A stretch of DNA of 64,000 bases from Sporosarcina sp. Te-1 (GTDB taxonomy: Bacteria; Bacillota; Bacilli; Bacillales_A; Planococcaceae), in assembly GCF_017498505.1 (NCBI RefSeq), contig NZ_CP071798.1:310001-374000 (forward strand), read 5' to 3'. The notes beneath the pieces were generated by a model. It did no database searches and was not told the origin of the DNA. It saw nothing but the letters and a program-made list of their open reading frames with translations. Below, in pieces: positions 10,180-17,846 of this stretch (positions are counted from its first letter, which is position 1; each line of letters opens with the position of its first letter). The position numbers and the translations under genes are program-made.

Positions 10180-10293
10180 CTATGGATGCAAACCAAGAAA
10201 CAACATTTTAAACCGGTTTACTATGAAGCAAGCGTTTATGACGAGCGGGATGACAAGAAGAATCAACAGAAAGACGGAAACGACAGGGCTCAA
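10180..10293 (-). CDS. Micro-protein (37 aa) coupled to the ATP-grasp cassette
   Basis: Single hydrophobic helix: SPVVSVFLLILLVIPLVI, then NACFIVNRFKMLFLGLHP. Its TTG start overlaps the stop of the upstream ATP-grasp gene as TTGA, the same 4-nt overlap style used between the two ATP-grasp genes (ATGA). GAGGATGAGG provides a ribosome site about 8 nt upstream. The coupling is the main argument that it is a real gene. In-frame reading continues past its TAG into the 10060-10161 ORF, suggesting a split longer protein. Function unknown. Confidence 0.45.
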   Translation of the reverse strand: MSPVVSVFLLILLVIPLVINACFIVNRFKMLFLGLHP

Positions 10294-11096
10294 CCCAACA
10301 CCTCATCCTCTAATTTTCTTTTCACATACTGCATCAATTCCGCTGCAGGAGAAACATCATGTGTGATATATAACGATCTGGCCCCGACCGGATCTTCCAC
10401 CTCATTCAGCAGCCAGCTGCCATCCGGCAATAAGAGAAAGTCGATACCGATATAATCGCTTTTTAAAGCCTTTGCGATTGTTTGCACTTCCTTTTTCTCT
10501 GTGGTGGAAAGAGAATATCTTTCTACTGAGCCTCCTAGTGTGTAATTCGATTTGAAGGAATTCTTCCCCATGCGTTTTACAGCTCCAAGCACTTCATTTC
10601 CCAGCATGAACACCCGGATATCGGTGCTGTTCGATTCGATATACGGCTGGAAAATGAGCTGTCGCCCGGCATGCTCATTGAAAAAGAACACAGCCTCTTC
10701 TTTTGTCCCGCAGAGAGAAACCTCATGGCCACCGTGTCCATCACGTGTTTTCAATACGATGGGGAAGGAGGCAAGGTCGTTGACCGAGGTGGCTTTTTGG
10801 GTCGGGACTGCAGGTATCCCAAGCATTGCCGCAAGTTCGTATGTCCTCAATTTATCGTTAGCGATCCTGTTCACTTCCGACCGATTGAAAAGCCGGAATC
10901 CTTCAGCTTCCCATTTGGCAGATAGGAGAGGATTCCGATCACGGAATAAAATAAAATCAGAATCTTTCGCAGGTTGTTCTTCATCAACCATAACAGTCAA
11001 TTCCATATTCAAGCGATTGGCAGATCCAATTAAGTCATCAATAAATCCGTTATTTCTTTCAGCCTCCGCTGATGAATAATAGAGGCATCCTTTCAT
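10290..11096 (-). CDS. ATP-grasp ligase, RimK-like (second of a pair)
   Basis: 268-aa member of the ATP-grasp carboxylate-amine ligase superfamily; substrate unknown. The ATP-lysine region is FPIVLKTRDGHGGHEV (about residue 112), then an FQPYI hinge strand and DIRVFMLGNEVLGAVKR. The metal-site pair is GIDFLLLPDG and LLNEVEDPVG. The usual E-x-N of the metal site reads E-V-E here, so catalysis may be altered. It begins inside the end of the first ATP-grasp gene (ATGA overlap). The two are distant paralogues. RimK-like enzymes add glutamate or other amino acids to proteins or cofactors (family knowledge); no target can be assigned here. Confidence 0.8.
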   Translation of the reverse strand: MKGCLYYSSAEAERNNGFIDDLIGSANRLNMELTVMVDEEQPAKDSDFILFRDRNPLLSAKWEAEGFRLFNRSEVNRIANDKLRTYELAAMLGIPAVPTQKATSVNDLASFPIVLKTRDGHGGHEVSLCGTKEEAVFFFNEHAGRQLIFQPYIESNSTDIRVFMLGNEVLGAVKRMGKNSFKSNYTLGGSVERYSLSTTEKKEVQTIAKALKSDYIGIDFLLLPDGSWLLNEVEDPVGARSLYITHDVSPAAELMQYVKRKLEDEVLG

Positions 11097-11959
11097 GTCA
11101 GCTTCCCTACAATATACTCGATCATCTTATCTGCCACATTGATCCCCGTCACATTATAAATATTCCGGATATGGGCAGCGGCATTTACCTCGCAAACGAG
11201 CGGATTTTCGTTTTCGCCAAATAATAGATCGACTCCAGCGAACTCGGCTCCAACAGCCTCAGCAGCTTGTAGTGCAATCGTCTTTTGCTCCTCTGTCAGC
11301 TCAATGATGCTTGCCACGCCGCCATTCGTGATATTTGCCCTAAAATCCGTTTCGGAGGATCGATACATGGCCGCGACGATTTCACCGCCAACGATATTTA
11401 CCCTGACATCACGCCCCCTGCTTGAGGCGATAAATTGTTGAAACACGTAGTCAATTCCCCGCAATTCTTCGACCTTCGCGTAAAAGTCTTCCTCTGTTTC
11501 AATCAGATACACTTTCATGCCGAAAGAGCCGTGTCCCTCTTTTATAATGAGAGGCAAGCCTAAATGTTCAAGGACAGTTTCATAATAACCTGATTGCCTG
11601 ATGGTGAAATTCGGATAGACTTTCGGTGCGATAATTGTAGCAGGCATTGGGATGCCGGCCTTTGCCAGCTTGATATATTGCTTCGCTTTGTTGTCACATG
11701 TTTCAATCACTTCCGGGTCATTAAAAACGGGAATGCCATTCTGTTTTAAATAGGAAGCCAGCAAAATATCTTTATCAAGGAATACAACAAAATCCGGCCG
11801 AGCTGTTATAGGGGAAGCAAGATCGATCATCACTTCGTAGTTCTTTTTCAAAACAGCCCGAATGCCGGCCCGTTCTGCTGCCTCCCCCACAAGTACGGCT
11901 TGGTCTTTAAATTTATCGCTTAGTAAACTCCCATTATAAATCACCCAACAACTTCTCAT
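11093..11959 (-). CDS. ATP-grasp ligase, RimK family (first of a pair)
   Basis: 288-aa RimK-type alpha-L-glutamate ligase homologue. The N-terminal preATP-grasp domain contains ARPDFVVFLDKDI. The ATP-binding lysine lies in LPLIIKEGHGSFGMKV, followed by the hinge YVFQQFI and RDVRVNIVGGEIVAAM. Metal-binding residues are intact (GVDLLF, then CEVNAAAHIRN). ATG start with CCGGAGGGG upstream. Divergent from folC with 63 nt between, and first gene of a minus-strand cassette with 4-nt overlaps. The neighbour folC also glutamylates (folate), but the divergent orientation gives no functional proof of a link. Confidence 0.85.
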   Translation of the reverse strand: MRSCWVIYNGSLLSDKFKDQAVLVGEAAERAGIRAVLKKNYEVMIDLASPITARPDFVVFLDKDILLASYLKQNGIPVFNDPEVIETCDNKAKQYIKLAKAGIPMPATIIAPKVYPNFTIRQSGYYETVLEHLGLPLIIKEGHGSFGMKVYLIETEEDFYAKVEELRGIDYVFQQFIASSRGRDVRVNIVGGEIVAAMYRSSETDFRANITNGGVASIIELTEEQKTIALQAAEAVGAEFAGVDLLFGENENPLVCEVNAAAHIRNIYNVTGINVADKMIEYIVGKLT

Positions 11960-12022
11960 ATAGGTCCCCTCCGGCCATGATATACTTACCCTAAGCTGAT
12001 TTTAACATACGGAGGGATTCAA

Positions 12023-13249
12023 TTGATTCCAAAATTAAATGAATATAAAGAGCGGTGGAACATCGCAAGCGATGGTGCGATTAAACCAGGGCTGGAACAT
12101 ATAAAAGAAGCGTTGAAACGGATCGAGAATCCAGAAAAGGATTTACAAATCATCCATGTGGCGGGTACAAACGGGAAGGGGTCTACAGTTGCCTTCATGG
12201 AAGCGATCTTGAAAGAGCATGGGTATCAGACAGGTGTTTTCTCGTCCCCGGCTCTTGTCGACATACATGATCAAATCAGATTGGGCGGGCTTCCTGTCAG
12301 TGAAGCGGAACTGGACGAATCGTTCCGACTTATGAAGGAAGGTGGGATCAGTGGTTTATTGACGGATTTTGAATTGCTGACGGTTGCTGCATTTTTGACG
12401 TTCCAACGAAATGCACCTGATTATGTATTGCTCGAATGTGGCATGGGAGGGGATTTGGACAGCACAAACGTTGTGAAGCCACTCGTTTCTGTCATAACAT
12501 CGGTCGCTTTAGACCATGAAGGGTTCCTTGGGACCACTTTAGCGGAAATTGCGGGTCATAAAGCCGGTATCATTAAGGGGCGGGTCCCCGTGGTAACAGG
12601 GTGTCTGCCGGAGGAAGCATCAACAGTTGTCAGCCAAAAGGCAGATGCATTAACGAGCCCATGCAGACGATATGGAGTTGATTTCGAAGTAATAACTAGA
12701 GAAACGGAGCGGTTCACGGGCTTTGCCACATTTGAATGGTCCGATCGGAGGATGAAAGGACCACACCAGGCAAGGAATCTCGGAGTGGCGTTAGAAGCCT
12801 TGCTGCAAGCTGGCATCAAATTGGAGCAGCACTTCGTTGCATCCGCCATTGCGAAAGCGCAGCTCCCGTTCCGATTTCAGGAACTCAAGGAAGGAATATT
12901 TCTGGATGGTGCTCATAATCCAGCGGCTGCAAAAGCGTTGGCAGATACGATACGGACAGAGTTTCCAGGAGAAAAGGTTGATTTTGTTATTGGCATGCTG
13001 AAGACCAAAGATATACGAAGGACTCTGGATGAATTGATACCGGTGGCGGCTTCTTTTACATTTATCTCTTTTCCCCATCCGGAAGCCGCAACAGCTGAAC
13101 AGCTAATGGGTAGTTGTCAGTATAGTACAAAAAGGATGACAAAGTTGGAAGATGATTCTATAATACTATCAAGAGGAAATAGTAGGAAGAAAATAGTGGC
13201 GGGATCACTCTATCTTATTACTAGTCTTTCGAACTACATTAATTTATAA
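12023..13249 (+). CDS. folC: Folylpolyglutamate synthase / dihydrofolate synthase
   Basis: Mur-ligase-fold enzyme that adds glutamates to folates. Nucleotide loop HVAGTNGKGSTVAFME (about residue 47), the second family signature LLECGMGGDLDSTNVV, SVALDHEGFLG, and C-terminal domain start FLDGAHNPAAAKAL. 408 aa, a little shorter than the usual 420-430. TTG start with GGAGGG six bases upstream. It keeps its ancestral place downstream of valS, but the ATP-grasp pocket has been inserted between. Confidence 0.95.
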   Translation: MIPKLNEYKERWNIASDGAIKPGLEHIKEALKRIENPEKDLQIIHVAGTNGKGSTVAFMEAILKEHGYQTGVFSSPALVDIHDQIRLGGLPVSEAELDESFRLMKEGGISGLLTDFELLTVAAFLTFQRNAPDYVLLECGMGGDLDSTNVVKPLVSVITSVALDHEGFLGTTLAEIAGHKAGIIKGRVPVVTGCLPEEASTVVSQKADALTSPCRRYGVDFEVITRETERFTGFATFEWSDRRMKGPHQARNLGVALEALLQAGIKLEQHFVASAIAKAQLPFRFQELKEGIFLDGAHNPAAAKALADTIRTEFPGEKVDFVIGMLKTKDIRRTLDELIPVAASFTFISFPHPEAATAEQLMGSCQYSTKRMTKLEDDSIILSRGNSRKKIVAGSLYLITSLSNYINL

Positions 13250-13259
13250 TAAGTCTATA

Positions 13260-13287
13260 TTGTAACAATATGGGAACGTTGTAAAAT
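13260..13287 (+). promoter_or_regulatory. Possible promoter of the diguanylate cyclase pair
   Basis: TTGTAA at 13260-13265 and TAAAAT at 13282-13287, spacing 16. It starts 11 nt after the folC stop and ends 33 nt before the cyclase start. Confidence 0.4.
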
Positions 13288-13320
13288 AGAATTGCGTTAT
13301 TGGTTGGGGGGATATGAGGT

Positions 13321-15024
13321 ATGTCGAACAAGAGATATTATTCACTCATTTATTTCTTCTTTTGGCTGCTCATTGTTCCTACTGGACTTATTTTGGCATG
13401 GATGAATTATATGCCTGAATCATTGGACCTGTTTAGGCTTGGGATGTACTCTGTCATGGCTCTGTTAACGTCATTGTTCATTGTAAAGTTCAATGGCAAA
13501 CCCATCTCATTGACAATGTGGGTAACGATGGCTGTTTTTCTGGAGTATGGCCTGTTCATTGAAATGCTGATTAGTCAAATAGCGCTTTTTGCAACCTTGG
13601 CCGTGCAAAAGAGTCCATTGCCGATTGTAAGAAGGTATTTTATCAACTCGACAATGATTTGCATCACCTCAGTGGTTGCTGCATTTGGTTTTTATCTTGT
13701 TGGCGGGGAAATTGGTACAGACCATTTTGGCATTGCTCTCATCGGTCTCGCTGTTTATCGGCTTTTTTACACGGTATCGAATTTATCGATCTTAAAACTC
13801 TACTTCAAGTTCAGTGGACGATCTTCGGTTTTTACGCTGCGCGATATTGCATTTGAATATGGCAGTGTCGTTCTCTTGCTCCCCATGTCATTGACTTTGT
13901 ACTTTTTACTAGGAACAATCGGTGAAAGTGCGTTCGGTTTAATCGGGATACCGTATATAGTGACCGTAACCATTATCCGTCAATATAGTAAATCGGAGCG
14001 GGTCAACAGTGATTTGAAGAGGGCCGGCGTAATTGGAAACGAACTGGCTGGCATTACGGATGTGCAGCATGTTCGTGATCAATTCATTGAAAAGGTAAGC
14101 GCTTTGTTTCAGTCGGATCATGTATATTTATTTCAAAATCACGGCCGTTGGCTAGAATCAGTACGGGCTTTAGTGGACGACCGGTTCGTGGAAAATGATT
14201 GTGATTCATTTCAAATTGGCCAAGGAATCGCGGGAATGGTTCTATTGAAGAACGAGCCGGCTATCTATGATAGGAGAGATGAATGGGAAACTACTGCCTT
14301 ACATTTTACGCCTGCCGATCTTGAAAGTATTCTTTGTGTCCCGATCTCCCATGATGATGAGGTGGAATTTATTCTCTTGCTTGGATCGAGAAGAAAAAAA
14401 GCTTTCAGAGAATACCAATTGAAGATTTTAGATTTACTAAGTTCCTATTTCCTCGTGTCACTCGATAAAGCGAGATATATGCAAGAAGCCCTTGCGAAGA
14501 GTGAAAAGTGTGCATTGACAAAGCTATATAACTATAAATACTTGGAAGAGAAATTAGATGTCGAAATGAAGAGATTTCGAAAAGGGGAACTCGATTCACT
14601 TTCCGTTATCATGATGGATATCGACCACTTTAAGCAAGTGAATGACACCTATGGCCATCAAAGTGGAAATGACATATTGGCTAGTTTTGCCAGATTACTG
14701 GAGGAAAATATGCCGGGTGAGGCGACAGTAGGCAGGTATGGCGGAGAAGAGTTTCTGATCCTTTTGCCTGATTATGAGAAGGGTGAAGCGCTTGCTTTGG
14801 CAGAATTAATTCGGCAAAAGATCAAAGGAACGCCGTTTTCTATTGTTCCGGATTTAAACAAGGAGAAACGGCAAATCGAAGTATTCATTACTTCAAGCAT
14901 CGGTGTTTCTGCTTCACCTGATGATACGGATGAAGCGATGACTCTATTGCGAAATGCTGATCGGGCTCTCTATATCGGTGCGAAACAGGCGGGCCGGGAC
15001 AGAGTTGCGGAATATGTGAGATGA
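13321..15024 (+). CDS. Membrane GAF-GGDEF diguanylate cyclase (first of tandem pair)
   Basis: 567-aa protein. Residues 1-220 form a multi-helix membrane sensor (about seven hydrophobic segments). About 230-390 look like a GAF domain, including QFIEKVSALFQSDHVYLF and ILCVPISHDDEVEFILLLGS. About 400-567 are a GGDEF domain with active-site GGEEF at 474-478, MMDIDHFKQVNDTYGH and a late NADRALYIGAKQAGRD. The intact motif predicts cyclic-di-GMP synthesis from two GTP. The residues before GGEEF are not RxxD, so the product-inhibition I-site is missing. It is paralogous to the next gene and lies directly upstream of the pilus locus. Confidence 0.92.
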   Translation: MSNKRYYSLIYFFFWLLIVPTGLILAWMNYMPESLDLFRLGMYSVMALLTSLFIVKFNGKPISLTMWVTMAVFLEYGLFIEMLISQIALFATLAVQKSPLPIVRRYFINSTMICITSVVAAFGFYLVGGEIGTDHFGIALIGLAVYRLFYTVSNLSILKLYFKFSGRSSVFTLRDIAFEYGSVVLLLPMSLTLYFLLGTIGESAFGLIGIPYIVTVTIIRQYSKSERVNSDLKRAGVIGNELAGITDVQHVRDQFIEKVSALFQSDHVYLFQNHGRWLESVRALVDDRFVENDCDSFQIGQGIAGMVLLKNEPAIYDRRDEWETTALHFTPADLESILCVPISHDDEVEFILLLGSRRKKAFREYQLKILDLLSSYFLVSLDKARYMQEALAKSEKCALTKLYNYKYLEEKLDVEMKRFRKGELDSLSVIMMDIDHFKQVNDTYGHQSGNDILASFARLLEENMPGEATVGRYGGEEFLILLPDYEKGEALALAELIRQKIKGTPFSIVPDLNKEKRQIEVFITSSIGVSASPDDTDEAMTLLRNADRALYIGAKQAGRDRVAEYVR

Positions 15025-15039
15025 CGAGGGGGGATGGGG

Positions 15040-16764
15040 ATGCAATACAGTGCCATGCAAAAAAGAGTAATACTTACATTGTGGTTATTGCTATTCCCGT
15101 CCGGTTTTTATGTCGGCTACCGTTACTTTCCGATCGGTCATCTGGATTGGCTTGACATTGGAGTCAATCTGCTCGTTCTAGTGTTCATTATGATGTTGCC
15201 TGTCCGTTTGAACAGCGTTTCTTTGACGCTGGAACGTTGGGTTTTATTTTATGTGTTTTTTCATTATGGCCTGCTCGTTGAAATGGTTTTCATTCAGCTT
15301 GGAGTGTTCCTTCTATTATTTTCTGATCGTTCATCGACTTCCAAGGTAATGCGATTCGCTGGCAACTCGGTGATCTTCGCTATCGTTTCTTTAACAAGTG
15401 CCGCCATCTATTATGCATTAGGCGGGATCTTGCATGAACCCTCTGTCGGAAGGCTAGCATTGCTCGGATTCATTTATGCCTCTGCTTATTCTGTGATGAA
15501 TAATTTGCTGCTACTGGCCTATTTTAAATTTATGAAATATAAGGCAATTGGCTTTTGGGATTCAGCCTGGAAGGATTATTTGATTACAATCCTGCTGCTG
15601 CCATTTGCCATCTCGTTATGTTTCTTGACTGAAGTGCTAGAAAATAAGTCATTTCTGCTCGTCGGCATCCCGTTTATCCTTGTGCTGTTCATAACAAGGC
15701 GTTATGTCAAATCGGAGGGACTGCATGAAGTTTTGACCTCCGCCACCGCAATCGGTCATCAATTGGCGGGAAATTTGCGAGTGCAGGATGTGCTTGACAC
15801 CTTCATCAGTAAATTAAAGACAGTTATTCCTTATGAAAATGCGTATATCATCGATTTACGGGAGGAAAAACTTGAGATGCTCCGGGTGGTGGAAGAGGGA
15901 CAAATTGTGGAGGAAGCGAGGTTGTTCACTTGTCCTGAAAGGTTGGTGGATGGGAGTGGACTGGATCAGGAGGCAACAAACGTCCTATCCAATCGAAAAA
16001 TGATTAGCAAATTACAACGTTACCAGTTTGCACCGCCTATACAATCGGTCATCACCACGCCTATAAAAAGAGGTACGAAAACGGAAGGCTTCTTACTTTT
16101 AACTGCTAGCAACCGGTATATCTTTACCGAGTTGCATTCAAAAATGGTTGGTGTGCTCGCGGGCTATTTGATGGCTTCTATTGACAAAGCAAGGTATTTT
16201 GAAAAGACAGTGGAGAAAAGCGAACGTTGCGGTTTAACAGGGTTGCATAACTTCAGATATTTAGAGCGGAAAATGGACGAGGAGATGGTTCGTTTTCACA
16301 CGAAAGACATCCGTCAGTTGTCTGTTATACTATTGGATATCGATTATTTCAAATCAATTAATGATTCGTATGGACACCAGAGCGGGAATGATCTTCTATG
16401 TGCATTTGCGGAATTACTGCAACACCATGTACAGGAAGGAGCTACGCTCACACGCTATGGAGGAGAGGAATTTGTCATCCTCCTGCCAGATGTGGACAAG
16501 CAGCAAGCTTTCGAAATCGCCGACTCAATACGCAAGGAAGTGAAGGAATCCACATTCCGCATTATCCCGGATCTTGCGACGGATCGGAAAGTAATCCATG
16601 TCAATATGACCATCAGTGCCGGGGTCGCCTCCATTCCGCAAGACGCGAGTGACGCAAAAGATTTGTTGCGCAAGGCGGATCGGGCCCTTTACATCGGCGG
16701 AAAGCAGGCAGGCCGTAATCGGGTTGGCGTATATGAAGATCATAAAGTAAATTTGCTAGTATAA
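15040..16764 (+). CDS. Membrane GAF-GGDEF diguanylate cyclase (second of tandem pair)
   Basis: Same architecture as its upstream neighbour: membrane sensor (1-220), GAF-like middle, GGDEF domain with LLDIDYFKSINDSYGH and GGEEF, again without an upstream RxxD I-site. Two starts are possible: ATG at 15034, which directly abuts the GAGGGGGG ribosome site, and ATG at 15040, which has proper spacing. With 15040 the protein has 574 aa and GGEEF falls at residue 474, exactly as in the paralogue. It begins 15 nt after the first cyclase, so they are co-transcribed. Similarity over the full length indicates a tandem duplication. A terminator follows. Confidence 0.92.
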   Translation: MQYSAMQKRVILTLWLLLFPSGFYVGYRYFPIGHLDWLDIGVNLLVLVFIMMLPVRLNSVSLTLERWVLFYVFFHYGLLVEMVFIQLGVFLLLFSDRSSTSKVMRFAGNSVIFAIVSLTSAAIYYALGGILHEPSVGRLALLGFIYASAYSVMNNLLLLAYFKFMKYKAIGFWDSAWKDYLITILLLPFAISLCFLTEVLENKSFLLVGIPFILVLFITRRYVKSEGLHEVLTSATAIGHQLAGNLRVQDVLDTFISKLKTVIPYENAYIIDLREEKLEMLRVVEEGQIVEEARLFTCPERLVDGSGLDQEATNVLSNRKMISKLQRYQFAPPIQSVITTPIKRGTKTEGFLLLTASNRYIFTELHSKMVGVLAGYLMASIDKARYFEKTVEKSERCGLTGLHNFRYLERKMDEEMVRFHTKDIRQLSVILLDIDYFKSINDSYGHQSGNDLLCAFAELLQHHVQEGATLTRYGGEEFVILLPDVDKQQAFEIADSIRKEVKESTFRIIPDLATDRKVIHVNMTISAGVASIPQDASDAKDLLRKADRALYIGGKQAGRNRVGVYEDHKVNLLV

Positions 16765-16765
16765 G

Positions 16766-16793
16766 CAGGGCCGGGGAACCGGTCTTTTTTTGT
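16766..16793 (+). terminator. Terminator after the diguanylate cyclase pair
   Basis: GGCCGG / CCGGTC with a four-base loop, followed by seven T. Confidence 0.8.
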
Positions 16794-16820
16794 ACCTTTT
16801 TTACTATCATTCGCGAAAAG

Positions 16821-16849
16821 TTGATAAGTTTTGATAAGTTTTGTATGCT
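16821..16849 (+). promoter_or_regulatory. Candidate promoter of the type IV pilus operon
   Basis: TTGATA at 16821-16826 and TATGCT at 16844-16849, spacing 17. A second TTGATA lies at 16831. The leader to the first prepilin is about 90 nt and AT-rich, and I recognise no cyclic-di-GMP riboswitch in it. The same TATGCT hexamer recurs before the major pilin at 24449. Confidence 0.5.
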
Positions 16850-16944
16850 GTAAGTAACAAGATTGATAGGAATGTAAAGAAACTGTAATAACTAGATTAG
16901 ACAACAAAAAATAGTGGAAGAGATAACAAAGGGAGGGCGATTCC

Positions 16945-17379
16945 ATGGAGCGTTGGAGAGTGCAGAACAATGAACGAGGCTTGACGCTAGTGGAAATTTT
17001 GGCCTCTCTTGTTATTTTAGGCATCGTTTTTGTCGGCTTCATGACCGTCTTTCCACAAATGACGAATTTTAATGAGAAGACGGGGAGTAAGCTGGAGACG
17101 ATGAATTTGGCTCGGTTAGAATTAGAAGAATATAAAAAGCCTAAGTTTATAAGTGATTTTACTGAAAGTGGTGACTACGTCGATGAAAACAATCACTGGG
17201 TTAAAGTAAAAGAGGCTTCTAATGGTAGCGGAAAAATTAAGTATATTGTCGATAAGGAGCCGGTTCTTACATCAGACGGGATTTCGGGACAAGTAAATTT
17301 ACATAAATTTTCATTAGAAATAATAGAGAATAGCAAGATAATAAGTGAAACATTTGGCTATGTTGAGGTGAATTATTAA
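16945..17379 (+). CDS. Minor prepilin, PilV-like
   Basis: 144-aa type IV prepilin. Leader of 12 residues ending in G12, cleavage before L13, glutamate at +5 (ERG-LTLVEILASLVIL), then one hydrophobic helix. The globular part is polar and AT-rich in coding. Start ATG at 16945 with AAAGGGAGGG upstream. First gene of the pilus operon, 1 nt before the next prepilin, which fits minor pilins that prime assembly. The name PilV-like is by position and shape only. Confidence 0.85.
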   Translation: MERWRVQNNERGLTLVEILASLVILGIVFVGFMTVFPQMTNFNEKTGSKLETMNLARLELEEYKKPKFISDFTESGDYVDENNHWVKVKEASNGSGKIKYIVDKEPVLTSDGISGQVNLHKFSLEIIENSKIISETFGYVEVNY

Positions 17380-17380
17380 T

Positions 17381-17830
17381 ATGAAGTCACCTTTTACTTT
17401 TAATAAAGACCAAAGAGGTATGACTCTCGTTGAATTATTAGCCGTACTGGTGATAAGCAGTCTTGTTGCAATGCTAATATGGACTGCAGTAATGCTTGTC
17501 TTGAAATATAATATCTCCGAAACGAAAAAGCTACAACTACAACAAGAAGCAAACTATATTATCTCGGAAATCCAAAATGTTCATAGATACTGTGATAATT
17601 ATAGCTTAACTATACAAAGTAACCAGGTCAGTATAAACGATTGTAATACTAACTCAAATCGTATAATTAGTAATGATTATATCTATACAGGTACTTCATT
17701 TGATGATAAACAAATTGACGCAAAAACAAAGGATGCTGCATATAAGATTGATCTCTTAATTAGGGATCCAGACAATCGTAGAATCCAAGTAGAGGTAAGT
17801 ACAGTAATCACTCGGTATAAATCTAATTAG
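17381..17830 (+). CDS. Minor prepilin, PilW/ComGF-like
   Basis: 149-aa prepilin with leader QRG then MTLVELLAVLVISSLVAMLIW; cleavage after G13 and Glu at +5. The C-terminal two thirds are Asn/Ile-rich, with two cysteines (near residues 70 and 87) that could form a disulfide. It begins one base after the preceding stop. Coding composition is distinctly AT-rich compared with pilB-pilC, which may reflect diversification or transfer of the minor-pilin block. Confidence 0.82.
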   Translation: MKSPFTFNKDQRGMTLVELLAVLVISSLVAMLIWTAVMLVLKYNISETKKLQLQQEANYIISEIQNVHRYCDNYSLTIQSNQVSINDCNTNSNRIISNDYIYTGTSFDDKQIDAKTKDAAYKIDLLIRDPDNRRIQVEVSTVITRYKSN

Positions 17831-17846
17831 AACGTGGGCTGATAAG

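Noticed and set aside
10060-10293. Microviridin-type precursor peptide for the two ATP-grasp ligases
   Set aside because: The small ORFs are transmembrane helices without the conserved core or leader motif of such precursors.
9981-10455. Two + strand ORFs (76 and 89 aa)
   Set aside because: Antisense of the micro-ORFs and the ATP-grasp gene; no ribosome sites.
16850-16944. Cyclic-di-GMP riboswitch in the pilus leader
   Set aside because: Considered because of the adjacent cyclases; I could not find the GEMM core or tetraloop-receptor pattern.
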